A DNA stretch of 6,018 bases, taken from an uncultured Planctomycetaceae bacterium (lineage in GTDB: Bacteria; Planctomycetota; Planctomycetia; Pirellulales; UBA1268). Shown piece after piece: positions 1 to 6,018 of the stretch. A model generated the notes under the pieces. The model was not told where the DNA came from, did not search any database, and saw only the letters and a program-made list of their open reading frames with translations. The DNA is taken from assembly GCA_937926325.1 (NCBI GenBank), contig CALAZQ010000140.1, positions 1 to 6,018 on the forward strand, written 5' to 3'. Each line of letters starts with the position of its first letter. The stretch's first letter is position 1. The position numbers and the translations under genes were made by a program.

Positions 1-10
1 GTCCTGCCGA

Positions 11-46
11 GCAGCCGATGGGAACGCCAAGGGTTCCCATGGCTGC
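11..46. terminator. Strong stem-loop downstream of the response regulator gene
   Basis: Two arms pair almost perfectly. GCAGCC (11-16) pairs with GGCTGC (41-46), and ATGGGAAC (18-25) pairs with GTTCCCAT (33-40). There is a single bulged G at 17 and a 7-nt loop at 26-32, so the stem has 14 base pairs. It lies 39 nt beyond the stop codon of the minus-strand regulator gene, where a transcription end is expected. Neither strand has a T-run after the stem, so it is not a classical intrinsic terminator. It could be a rho-assisted or bidirectional terminator shared with a gene left of the window, or an mRNA 3'-end stabiliser. An 8-bp direct repeat TGCCGAGC (5-12 and 44-51) overlaps both feet of the stem. 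Confidence 0.5.
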
Positions 47-85
47 CGAGCCCGGACGGCCGCCGCGGCGTGCCGTTCACGCTGG

Positions 86-745
86 TCAGCTTTTCCGGCG
101 GGGTCGCGTGGTGCCGCCGGCCATCGCGGCGAGTTCCTCGATCGAGATGCCCGCGTCCTGCACGAGTCGTGTGAGATCGACCGCCGCGAAGATGTTCAGC
201 CGCCTGGTGAGCATGGTGCGGTGGTACTTCACTGTCCGCTCCGAGAGCCCGTAGGCCTCCGCCATGTCCCTGTTCTGCATTCCCTTGACGATTCCGAGGA
301 GCATCTGGAGCTCCCGCTCGCTGAGCAGGTCGACCTTGGTCCGGGCCTCGGCCGCGTGCATCCGCGTTGCCCGCTCCCGGGCGTCGCGGGCGATGGCTCG
401 GTCGATGGCCGCGACGAGATCCGCCGTGCCGGCCCGCTTCGTCAAAAAGTCTTCCGCGCCGGCTCGCATCGCCCGCACGCTCGTGGGAATGTCACCCTTG
501 CCGGTCACGAACACGACTGGGAGCGGGTTGGGTGACGTCGCGAGGGTTGCCTGGAGATCGAAGCCGTCCCGCTTCGGCATCTGCAGGTCTGCGAGCACGC
601 ACCCCGGTGCCTCGGGATTCGGCCGCTCGAAAAACCGCTCCGTCGAAGGATAGGTGGCCACGGCGTAGCCATGGCCGCGGAGCCGGCGATCCATGCTGCG
701 GAGAAACGAGTCGTCGTCGTCGACGACGTGGACCGTGGGCTTCAT
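86..745 (-). CDS. FixJ-family two-component response regulator
   Basis: A 219-aa DNA-binding response regulator, cytoplasmic, expected to take a phosphoryl group from the kinase encoded just upstream. The receiver domain is about residues 3-118: acidic cluster at D9-D12, phosphoacceptor D53 in the context VLADLQMP, T81 in FVTGKG, and K103. A LuxR/FixJ-type HTH follows at about 141-196 (LSERELQMLLGIVKGMQNRD, then GLSERTVKYHR). The length is normal for the FixJ/NarL group. The ATG at 745 is chosen because it overlaps the kinase stop codon (ATGA, 745-742) and has a GGAGG ribosome site 6 nt upstream (756-752), a typical translational coupling. An in-frame ATG at 769 lies inside the kinase gene and would add eight residues. 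One oddity is that the usual Lys-Pro after beta-5 reads K103-R104, so the conserved proline is missing. Target genes cannot be inferred. Confidence 0.93.
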   Translation of the reverse strand: MKPTVHVVDDDDSFLRSMDRRLRGHGYAVATYPSTERFFERPNPEAPGCVLADLQMPKRDGFDLQATLATSPNPLPVVFVTGKGDIPTSVRAMRAGAEDFLTKRAGTADLVAAIDRAIARDARERATRMHAAEARTKVDLLSERELQMLLGIVKGMQNRDMAEAYGLSERTVKYHRTMLTRRLNIFAAVDLTRLVQDAGISIEELAAMAGGTTRPRRKS

Positions 746-2628
746 TCGTGTCCTCCCGGCTCGTGCCACGCGGGCAACCGCAGGCTGGCCGTGAGCCCAA
801 CGCCCGGATCGTTCTCGAGCCGGAGCGTCCCTCCGTGTTGCTCGATGATCGCCCGCACGATCGGAAGTCCCATGCCCAGGCCGTCCTGCTTGGTGGTCTC
901 GAAGGGCTCCAGCACCCTCTCCTCCATATAATCCATGATCCCACCGCCGTTGTCGATCACCGCCATCTCGATCGACTGGCCCTCACGGCGGGCCCGAATC
1001 GTGATCGCCCCCGGGAGCTGGCGGACGCCTGCCGATTCCCGGATCCCCTCCGCCGAGTTGCCGATGAGGTTAAGGAGGGCCTGCTGGAGGAGGATTTCGT
1101 CGCCGGCCACCGGTGGCATGCCCGGATCGCAGGACACGGTGACGCCGATCCGCTCGGCGGTGAGCCGCGGGCCGGCCAGGGCCAGCACGCTTCGGATCAG
1201 GCCCGGCACGTCGACCGGCCTGACTGCAAACCGCTGGCGGCGGACCATGGCCCGGATGCCGTCGAGCACCGCCCCCGCCCGGGCGTCGTCGGCGGCGATG
1301 TCATCGACGATCGCGCGGAGTTCGGCGGCGTTGGCGGAGCGATCGTCGCGAAGCAGGAGCTGCGCCGCCTCGACATTGTTGAGAATGGCACCGAGCGGCT
1401 GGCCGAGTTCGTGGGCCAGCGACGCGGCCAATTGGCCGAGCATCGAGACGCGGCCCGCGTGGACGATCTGGTCCTGCTGTTCGCTCACGATCCGCTCGGC
1501 GCGGCGACGGCGCCGCGATTGGGCAACCAGCGCCGCGATCAGCCCGGCCTGGATCGCGAGCGCCGCCGCTCCCGCGAGAATCTGTGGCCAGTAGCGGTCC
1601 CAGATTCGCGGTTCGCGAAACAGGATCTTGCTGCCGGCCGGAATCCGGGACGCGGGGATGCCGAAGCGACTCAGCACCCGCTCGTCGAAGAGGGAGACCG
1701 GGGGCACGCTCACCGCCGCAGGGATCGAGCCCGGTCGGCTCGTGACCACGAGCCGACCGACGACCTCGCCGATCGCCCGCGTGTCGTTGCACACGCCCCC
1801 CACGATGCCGCGGCCGACGTAGGTGTCGATGATCCCGAACATTGGAACGCTCGACTCTCGGCAGAGCGATGTCAGCACGTCCGCCGGCACGTGGGCCTGG
1901 CCGGTCTCGTCCTTCCAATACCCCGCGAAGACCACCGCCGAGTCTGCGGGCAGTTCGCGGACTCGCCGCCGCACTTCCGAGAGGGGCAGGTCGATGAGCG
2001 GCAGGAACTCGATGCCCCGCTCCTTCGTCACCGCGAGGGCCTGCTCGACTTGAAAGGCAAGAAATGCCGGATGCGGAATGGATTGGCTGATGAGGGCGAT
2101 CCGCCTGGTGCGGGGGAAGAGGTCGCAGGCCAGCGCACTCGTGGCCCCGATCGTCGACTCGGCGCTGGCGCACGTGTAGTCGGAAACGCTGTCGAGCGGG
2201 GGCGGGCTCTCGCCGGGCCGCTGGACCGCCACGATCCGGGCGGCGGGCGCGAACCGGTCGCGGTTGGCGAGCACGAAGTCACGGGTCACCGCGCTCGTGG
2301 GAACGATCACGTCGAACGACCGGTCGCGGTACTTGTCGACGAGCCATCCTGTGGCCCGGTCGGGATCACCGAGTGTCCGATTGAGGCGGACGAGATCGAG
2401 GTTCTCGACGAACACGTCCCGCGGTTCCCGCCCCTCGGCAAGTCCCGACCGAAACCCCTCCATGAACTGCACGAACGCGGGGCGTGTCTGCCCTTCCTGG
2501 TCGATCACGAGCACCCGCTCGGCCGCGGCGGCCACCTGCCCGGCTGCCGCGAGGAGCATGAAGCCGCCCACGCCCAGGTTCCAGTGGCGGCTCGACGGCG
2601 GCATTTCGAGACGGATTCTCGAGTCCAT
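742..2628 (-). CDS. Membrane sensor histidine kinase with ABC-substrate-binding-like sensor domain
   Basis: A 628-aa transmembrane sensor kinase, predicted to autophosphorylate on His and pass the phosphate to the regulator encoded next. A signal or first membrane segment lies at about 16-37. A periplasmic region at about 38-345 opens with ERVLVIDQEGQTRP and resembles the solute-binding-protein-like (ABC_sub_bind) domains of FixL-type kinases. A second membrane helix (348-370) is followed by a basic RRRRR stop-transfer. HisKA carries H406 in AHELGQPLGAI, where Asn is common in place of G409. HATPase_c shows an N-box (N520/N524), G1 box (DNGGG, 559-563), F-box (FETT, 576-579) and G2 box (GLGMG, 583-587), so the catalytic core is intact. 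The frame stays open up to 3261, but those extra 211 codons are Arg-rich, carry no domain and cross a repeat. The ATG at 2628 sits just before the signal segment, though its ribosome site is weak; the ATG at 2604 is an alternative. The ligand is unknown. Confidence 0.9.
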   Translation of the reverse strand: MDSRIRLEMPPSSRHWNLGVGGFMLLAAAGQVAAAAERVLVIDQEGQTRPAFVQFMEGFRSGLAEGREPRDVFVENLDLVRLNRTLGDPDRATGWLVDKYRDRSFDVIVPTSAVTRDFVLANRDRFAPAARIVAVQRPGESPPPLDSVSDYTCASAESTIGATSALACDLFPRTRRIALISQSIPHPAFLAFQVEQALAVTKERGIEFLPLIDLPLSEVRRRVRELPADSAVVFAGYWKDETGQAHVPADVLTSLCRESSVPMFGIIDTYVGRGIVGGVCNDTRAIGEVVGRLVVTSRPGSIPAAVSVPPVSLFDERVLSRFGIPASRIPAGSKILFREPRIWDRYWPQILAGAAALAIQAGLIAALVAQSRRRRRAERIVSEQQDQIVHAGRVSMLGQLAASLAHELGQPLGAILNNVEAAQLLLRDDRSANAAELRAIVDDIAADDARAGAVLDGIRAMVRRQRFAVRPVDVPGLIRSVLALAGPRLTAERIGVTVSCDPGMPPVAGDEILLQQALLNLIGNSAEGIRESAGVRQLPGAITIRARREGQSIEMAVIDNGGGIMDYMEERVLEPFETTKQDGLGMGLPIVRAIIEQHGGTLRLENDPGVGLTASLRLPAWHEPGGHE

Positions 2629-2695
2629 GACAGGGAAGCACTTTTCAGTCTTCAGTGTGGCAAGCGACGAGCGGCCGAGGAAGGGCCTGTTCCCG

Positions 2696-2765
2696 CCATT
2701 TCCCCGAACGATGGCTTCAATTTTGTGGAAATGGGTTTTCGGGCTCCCCTGCTGGGCAGAAATGG
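2696..2765. promoter_or_regulatory. Three-fold GAAATGG/CCATTTC motif, candidate operator
   Basis: The heptamer appears inverted at 2696-2702 (CCATTTC) and direct at 2728-2734 and 2759-2765 (GAAATGG). The starts are 32 and 31 bp apart, close to three DNA helical turns. The first two form an 8-bp inverted repeat (CCATTTCC/GGAAATGG) with a 23-nt spacer, and the last two share an eighth base (GAAATGGG). The array lies 68-137 bp upstream of the kinase start codon, a usual place for an operator or activator site. Binding by the operon's own regulator is only a guess. Confidence 0.3.
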
Positions 2766-2811
2766 GACCAGAACGTACCTGTCTTCGACTGGATCGAGAG
2801 CGGGCTTTCCA

Positions 2812-2878
2812 GTCGCCGCCAACGCGATTCAACACGCCGCACCGGCGAACCTGGCTTTCCGACCGGTCCTTGACCGAA
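2812..2878 (+). repeat. Dispersed structured repeat, copy 1
   Basis: This copy matches 5184-5251 in the same orientation, with a 28-bp exact core (2819-2846 against 5191-5218, containing AACGCGATTCAACACG) and a more diverged right part with one single-base indel. Two small hairpins are visible: CGCCG/CGGCG around CAC (2835-2847), and CGGTC/GACCG around CTT (2864-2876). In copy 2 the second stem keeps pairing as RNA through a G-U pair. Weaker similarity continues to about 2907, through TTGCCG and GTTAC in this copy and TTGACG and GTTAC in the other. It sits about 290 bp before the SUMF1/PEP-CTERM start codon. It does not look coding. It may be a REP-like element, a conserved leader or regulatory segment, or a small-RNA locus. 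Confidence 0.8.
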
Positions 2879-3133
2879 ATGTTGCCGCCATGTACCTCTA
2901 AGGTTACGCTTCTGGGCAACTCGTGGACATGCCGGCCGTTGTTGGATCGGTTCCGCGGGTGAGCCCTTCCGTCTCCCTCCAAAGGATTGGCTACCAGGAT
3001 GCGGCTCGTGAGCCGCGTGCCCGCAACGCGCGGGTTCCAGAAGGCGGTTCCCAGAGCTCCGTTCCCGTCCTCCCGAAATAGCACAAGTTCTTGCATGTTC
3101 AACATCGACCTCCCGCACGTGAAAGGACCGCCC

Positions 3134-4189
3134 ATGAACATGTCCCGCCTCACGACCTTTGCTTTGGTCGCGTTGCTCGTTGCAACGCTCGCCGCCCCCG
3201 CCCACGCTGTCACGATCGATTGGGTGACGGTGGGCGATCCGGGCAATGTCGCTGACGACACGGGCTACGGTGCCGTGGCCGATTCATTCCAGATCATGAA
3301 GTACGAGTGGACGAACTCTCAGTACGTCGACTTCCTCAACGCCGTAGATCCAAACGGTACGAATCCCAACTTTGTCTACCACACCGTGATGGGCTACGAC
3401 GCCCGCGGCGGGATCAGTTTCGCAGGCGGCAATGCTGCCGGCAGCAAGTACGCCGCGAAGACGAACATGGGCGACAAACCGGTGAACTTCGTGACCTGGT
3501 GGAATGCTGCGCGTGTGGCCAACTGGCTGGAGAACGGGGCGCAGGCGTACGGTAGTTCTGATGCGAGTGCCACCGCTCCGCAAAATAGGGGCGCCTACAC
3601 CCTCGGCACAGCGACGAGCGGTACCGCTCCCAGAGTGAACTCCGAAGCGCGGTTCTACATCCCGACGGAAGACCAGTGGTACAAGGCGGCGTACTACCTG
3701 GGTGGTCGCACGAACGCGGGCTACTCGAACTACGCCACGCAGGGTAGCTTTACTCCTCAGCTGATGTCGGCTGACCAGAATGGCAACGGCTGGTATGAGG
3801 CCTCAATCGGGGTGATGAATTATGCAAACTACGACAGCTATGCCTCATGGAATGGAGAGCAGGGCAACGTAACGACCGTTGGCACCAATGGCGGTCCGAG
3901 CGCTTATGGCACATTCGACATGAGCGGGAACGTCAGCGAGTGGAACGACGTGACGGGTGCTGCCGGCTCGAATAAGGGAATCCGGGGCGGCTTCTGGCGT
4001 TCAAATAGTTACGTCTTGTCGTCCTCCTCCCGGGAATTGATTTACACAAATTACATTGACGATAGCATCGGTTTTCGTCTCGCGGGACCGGCTCCGCTTG
4101 GCGTGCCCGAGCCGTCGACCTGGGTGATGGGACTGGCCGGCATTGCCTGTGCGGGCTGGGGAGCGTTTCGGCGCCGCAGGCGGGCCTGA
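3134..4189 (+). CDS. Secreted SUMF1-fold (formylglycine-generating-enzyme-like) protein with PEP-CTERM anchor
   Basis: A 351-aa exported protein. The signal peptide ends at AHA (residue 25). A SUMF1/FGE-sulfatase domain spans about 27-317 with the usual landmarks: MKYEWTNSQYVDFLNAV (55-71), PVNFVTWWNAARVANWL (116-132), FYIPTEDQWYKAAYY (174-188), GTFDMSGNVSEWNDV (259-273), IRGGFWRS and GFRLA (283-317). The tail is a PEP-CTERM sorting signal: VPEPS (324-328), a hydrophobic helix (330-345) and RRRRRA. In PEP-CTERM systems an exosortase processes this tail at the membrane. The only cysteine is C339 in the tail, so the catalytic cysteines of true formylglycine-generating enzymes are absent; a binding or structural role outside the cytoplasm is more likely than sulfatase activation. 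The ATG at 3134 is chosen for its AAAGGA ribosome site 6 nt upstream and immediate signal peptide. Local GC drops near 4001-4080. Confidence 0.92.
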   Translation: MNMSRLTTFALVALLVATLAAPAHAVTIDWVTVGDPGNVADDTGYGAVADSFQIMKYEWTNSQYVDFLNAVDPNGTNPNFVYHTVMGYDARGGISFAGGNAAGSKYAAKTNMGDKPVNFVTWWNAARVANWLENGAQAYGSSDASATAPQNRGAYTLGTATSGTAPRVNSEARFYIPTEDQWYKAAYYLGGRTNAGYSNYATQGSFTPQLMSADQNGNGWYEASIGVMNYANYDSYASWNGEQGNVTTVGTNGGPSAYGTFDMSGNVSEWNDVTGAAGSNKGIRGGFWRSNSYVLSSSSRELIYTNYIDDSIGFRLAGPAPLGVPEPSTWVMGLAGIACAGWGAFRRRRRA

Positions 4190-4207
4190 CGCGGACTAAC
4201 GGACAGG

Positions 4208-4227
4208 ACAGCCCGGTCAATGGCTGT
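4208..4227 (+). terminator. Small stem-loop after the SUMF1/PEP-CTERM gene
   Basis: ACAGCC (4208-4213) pairs exactly with GGCTGT (4222-4227) around an 8-nt loop, beginning 19 nt after the stop codon. The position fits a transcription end for the plus-strand gene, but the stem is only 6 bp and no T-run follows, so this is a weak call. The right part of the hairpin overlaps one copy of the 15-bp direct repeat described separately, and the stem is not fully kept in the other copy. Confidence 0.25.
4210..4224 (+). repeat. 15-bp direct repeat, left copy
   Basis: AGCCCGGTCAATGGC occurs exactly here and at 5117-5131, in the same orientation and 907 bp apart. Some similarity continues to the left (GGACAGG against GGAAGGG). 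The two copies bracket the DUF4160/DUF2442 gene pair with no other gene between them, as would be seen if the pair had been inserted or moved as a cassette. No recombinase gene or terminal inverted repeat is visible. Confidence 0.6.
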
Positions 4228-4328
4228 GGATGCCGATCACGGGTAGTCCGTCTATCCGTCCCTGAAGGACGTCGAGATCCTCCGCTCGCGAGAGCTCGCT
4301 GACATTCAAGCCGACTGATTCACGCAGT

Positions 4329-4347
4329 TGCCATCTGCATGATGGCA
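4329..4347. other. Perfect 7-bp inverted repeat in the convergent gap
   Basis: TGCCATC (4329-4335) and GATGGCA (4341-4347) pair exactly around the 5-nt loop TGCAT. It lies in the gap between the two convergent transcription units (gene ends at 4189 and 4431). It could be a second stem-loop in a shared terminator region, but there is no T-run on either side. No gene is seen in this 241-bp gap. Confidence 0.3.
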
Positions 4348-4393
4348 CCATGTGGCAAAGGCTGGCACCGGACCTCAGCACTTCGGTTCAAAT

Positions 4394-4412
4394 CCCCGAA
4401 CTGCAGCCGGGG
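4394..4412 (-). terminator. Candidate terminator of the DUF4160/DUF2442 pair
   Basis: Read on the minus strand, a CCCCG/CGGGG stem with a 9-nt loop begins 18 nt after the DUF2442 stop codon and is followed by ATTTG. The GC-only stem and position fit an intrinsic terminator, but the T-run is only three bases and the stem only 5 bp, so efficiency would probably be low. Confidence 0.35.
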
Positions 4413-4430
4413 CAGCGGTAGCAGGTCAGT

Positions 4431-4911
<481 letters not shown>

Positions 4912-5116
4912 CCGCTCAGGATATTGCTGGCGTGAGCCGCAGACAAGTTCGGCACCCGACGATTTTTTCAGTACGGCCTCCTGCGAGCAGCAACTGCGGC
5001 GGATTCTCAAAGCGAACACTTCACGGATCGAGAGGGAGACAGAGCACCCGCTGCAAGGCAGGCACGATCATGCGCACAGATCATGGTGTGTCCTCCAGAC
5101 GTGGTAGTGGAAGGGT

Positions 5117-5131
5117 AGCCCGGTCAATGGC
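5117..5131 (+). repeat. 15-bp direct repeat, right copy
   Basis: An exact second copy of AGCCCGGTCAATGGC (left copy at 4210-4224). It lies 206 bp upstream of the DUF4160 start codon, on the far side of the DUF4160/DUF2442 pair from the left copy, and about 50 bp before copy 2 of the dispersed repeat. Confidence 0.6.
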
Positions 5132-5183
5132 ACTTCCTCAACCATCACCGCGGCGATGAGCGACTCGTGAGCGGTGTGTCCCG

Positions 5184-5251
5184 GTCGCCTCCAACGCGAT
5201 TCAACACGCCGCACCGGCAAACCCTCGCTTTCAAGCCGGTTTTTGACCGAA
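5184..5251 (+). repeat. Dispersed structured repeat, copy 2
   Basis: Second copy of the element at 2812-2878, same orientation. The 28-bp core (5191-5218) is identical to copy 1. Both hairpin positions are kept: GCCG/CGGC around CAC (5208-5218) and CGGTT/GACCG around TTT (5237-5249, one G-U pair as RNA). This copy has an extra outer inverted repeat, TCAAGCC (5231-5237) with GGCTTGA (5252-5258), that encloses part of the second hairpin. The core ends about 277 bp before the ATG at 5495, almost the same distance as copy 1 to its downstream start codon. Confidence 0.8.
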
Positions 5252-5294
5252 GGCTTGACGCTAGTTGTTTCTTCACGTTACTTTTTGGAGCAGC

Positions 5295-5328
5295 CCAGGA
5301 GCCCCATGGGGATCGTGGCCTGGCGATC
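5295..5328. other. Nested palindromes in the probable leader of the right-edge gene
   Basis: Several pairing elements overlap: CCAGG (5295-5299) with CCTGG (5319-5323), the perfect palindrome CCCCATGGGG (5302-5311), and GATCG (5311-5315) with CGATC (5324-5328). Together they could fold a branched or alternative stem-loop in the 5' leader. Part of this may simply reflect high GC content. Confidence 0.25.
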
Positions 5329-5494
5329 GGCAGCGGCCCCCACCCCGTCCGCCTGTTCCGCTCTTGAGAAACGGAGTATCCAGATGAGTTTTCCCTTCGT
5401 GCAACGACTTGCGTCCCGCGTTCGGTTTTCTTCCGTGGCGGCGAAGGCATCGCTGGTGGAGGTCCCATCTCGAGCACTCGAGCGGGGAGTCGTG

Positions 5495-6018
5495 ATGATG
5501 ACCAGAGCGATTGGTGTCCTCGCGATCGCGACCGCCGCCAGCGTCGCCTCGGCCGACATCGTCTACAGCGGCGTGCTCAATCAGACCGCCAATGCCACCA
5601 CCGGCCCGCTGACCATCGACATCTTGGGCCAGCAGTGGGGATTCGGCCACCAATCTGGCGGAGCAATCGACTACAGCTTTGTCTCGGCAAACAACAGCGG
5701 GTCTGGCCTATTCGTCGAACTCGCCAGTCCGCTCGTCGCCCGGAACTTCACAGCGGGTGCCACCATCGGCACGCTCACCTCGACGCTGAATATGTTCCCG
5801 ACCGGTGGTTCCACCAATGAAGACGTCTATCTCCACAACTACGCCGCCCTCCCGGGCGATGAAGGCAACTTTCCCGCCACCGGCACGGGTTTCGTCGGTT
5901 TCGGATTTGGCGGTCCAGTGAACTTCAACTACGGATGGATGCAATTCACGCTCGACGGAGCCGCCCGCTCGGTCACCTTGAACGACTGGGCGTACGAGAG
6001 CGTGGTCAACCAGTCCAT
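5495..6018 (+). CDS. Secreted protein, probably PEP-CTERM type, 3' end outside window
   Basis: The first 174 residues are present and the frame is still open at the window edge. A clear signal peptide (MMTRAIGVLAIATAASVASA, cleavage before D21) is followed by a Cys-free, Gly/Ser/Thr/Asn-rich and probably beta-rich exported domain. GFVGFGFGGPVNFNYGWMQ (132-150) followed by LNDWAYESV (162-170) resembles a pattern common near the C-terminal end of PEP-CTERM proteins (G-x-V-G-F ... YGWM/A ... DWAYE), so a PEP-CTERM tail is expected just past the edge; that part is inference. The function is not known. The ATG at 5495 has GGGGAG ending 5 nt upstream (5484-5489) and starts right at the signal peptide. 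The in-frame ATG at 5384 also has a good site (GGAG, 5373-5376) and would add 37 residues before the signal peptide. Confidence 0.82.
   Translation, partial: MMTRAIGVLAIATAASVASADIVYSGVLNQTANATTGPLTIDILGQQWGFGHQSGGAIDYSFVSANNSGSGLFVELASPLVARNFTAGATIGTLTSTLNMFPTGGSTNEDVYLHNYAALPGDEGNFPATGTGFVGFGFGGPVNFNYGWMQFTLDGAARSVTLNDWAYESVVNQS

Larger units (their letters stand above)
2629..3133. other. Divergent intergenic region (505 bp) between kinase operon and SUMF1/PEP-CTERM gene
   Basis: No convincing gene is present. Open frames crossing the region are Arg- and Ser-rich with no domain and no good ribosome site. It must hold the promoters of the minus-strand kinase operon and the plus-strand secreted-protein gene, but no clear -35/-10 pair or sigma-54 site could be recognised by eye. 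Visible structure includes the spaced CCATTTC/GAAATGG motifs (2696-2765), the dispersed repeat (2812-2878), and a CACGTG palindrome (3116-3121) just before the ribosome site of the plus-strand gene. The part nearest the kinase (about 2695-2770) is visibly more AT-rich than the flanking genes. Confidence 0.7.
4912..5494. other. Divergent intergenic region (583 bp) between DUF4160 and the right-edge secreted-protein gene
   Basis: No convincing complete gene lies here. It carries the right copy of the 15-bp direct repeat (5117-5131), copy 2 of the dispersed repeat (5184-5251), a palindrome cluster (5295-5328), and possible leader codons of the downstream gene. A TTGACG (5255-5260) right after the repeat is a possible -35 box for the plus-strand gene; 17 nt later the sequence is TTACTT, a poor -10, so a promoter is not called. 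The plus-strand frame of the downstream gene stays open from before the repeat, with in-frame ATGs at 5306 and 5384. Confidence 0.65.

Noticed and set aside
367..2901. An 844-codon open frame on the plus strand opposite the kinase gene
   Set aside because: It is antisense to a kinase with all catalytic motifs intact, is very rich in Arg/Pro/His/Asp, shows no domain, and has no ribosome site. Long antisense open frames are common in GC-rich genes.
2629..3261. A 211-residue N-terminal extension of the kinase
   Set aside because: The frame is open but Arg- and Ser-rich, has no domain, crosses a dispersed repeat and runs opposite the start of the SUMF1 gene. The signal segment begins right after the ATG at 2628.
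3284..3583. Small frames inside and opposite the SUMF1 gene
   Set aside because: These are shadow frames of a gene with clear family motifs; composition is Arg-rich and no ribosome site was seen.
4375..4400. tRNA-like T-arm (GGTTCAAATCC)
   Set aside because: A normal 7-nt T-loop leaves a mismatched stem, the only 5-bp stem needs a 9-nt loop, and no acceptor, anticodon or D arm can be built around it. No tRNA gene or clear tRNA-derived attachment site is supported.
5255..5283. Promoter TTGACG-17 nt-TTACTT before the right-edge gene
   Set aside because: The -35 is good but the -10 matches only two of six consensus bases, and the equivalent place after repeat copy 1 reads TTGCCG; not strong enough to annotate.
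5145..5477. A 110-codon minus-strand frame over repeat copy 2, sharing CGVLNRVGGD with the frame over copy 1
   Set aside because: The shared peptide comes only from the nucleotide repeat; outside it the two frames share nothing and there is no domain, so it is not taken as a gene.

Overview
The window is high-GC bacterial DNA and looks like a member of the Planctomycetota, for example a Pirellulales-type genome. The evidence is a secreted formylglycine-generating-enzyme-like (SUMF1 fold) protein with a C-terminal VPEPS/transmembrane/poly-Arg (PEP-CTERM) sorting tail, a second secreted protein of a similar kind running off the right edge, and strongly GC-biased third codon positions. The phylum call is inference from protein style; another PEP-CTERM-bearing phylum such as Verrucomicrobiota is possible.

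Layout, left to right. (1) A strong stem-loop at 11-46. (2) A two-gene operon on the minus strand, read from 2628 down to 86: a membrane sensor histidine kinase with an ABC-substrate-binding-like sensor domain, joined by an ATGA stop/start overlap to a FixJ-type response regulator (receiver plus LuxR-type HTH). (3) A 505-bp divergent intergenic region (2629-3133) holding a three-fold GAAATGG/CCATTTC motif and the first copy of a dispersed 67-bp repeat. (4) The SUMF1/PEP-CTERM gene on the plus strand (3134-4189). (5) A convergent gap with several small stem-loops. (6) A minus-strand pair of small genes, DUF4160 then DUF2442, overlapping by 53 bp. A 15-bp exact direct repeat lies on each side of this pair. 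(7) A 583-bp divergent intergenic region (4912-5494) with the second copy of the dispersed repeat. (8) The start of a secreted, probably PEP-CTERM-type protein (5495 to beyond 6018).

How the parts may fit together. The kinase and regulator form a complete phosphorelay whose sensor resembles a solute-binding protein; its ligand and targets cannot be read from the window. The two secreted-protein genes point the same way, and each has a copy of the dispersed repeat about 280 bp before its start codon, in the same orientation. The DUF4160/DUF2442 pair between them looks like a small self-contained cassette. No transposase, integrase, rRNA, tRNA or CRISPR array is visible. The most interesting undescribed signals are the structured repeat upstream of both secreted-protein genes, the direct repeats bracketing the DUF4160/DUF2442 cassette, and the evenly spaced motif upstream of the kinase operon.
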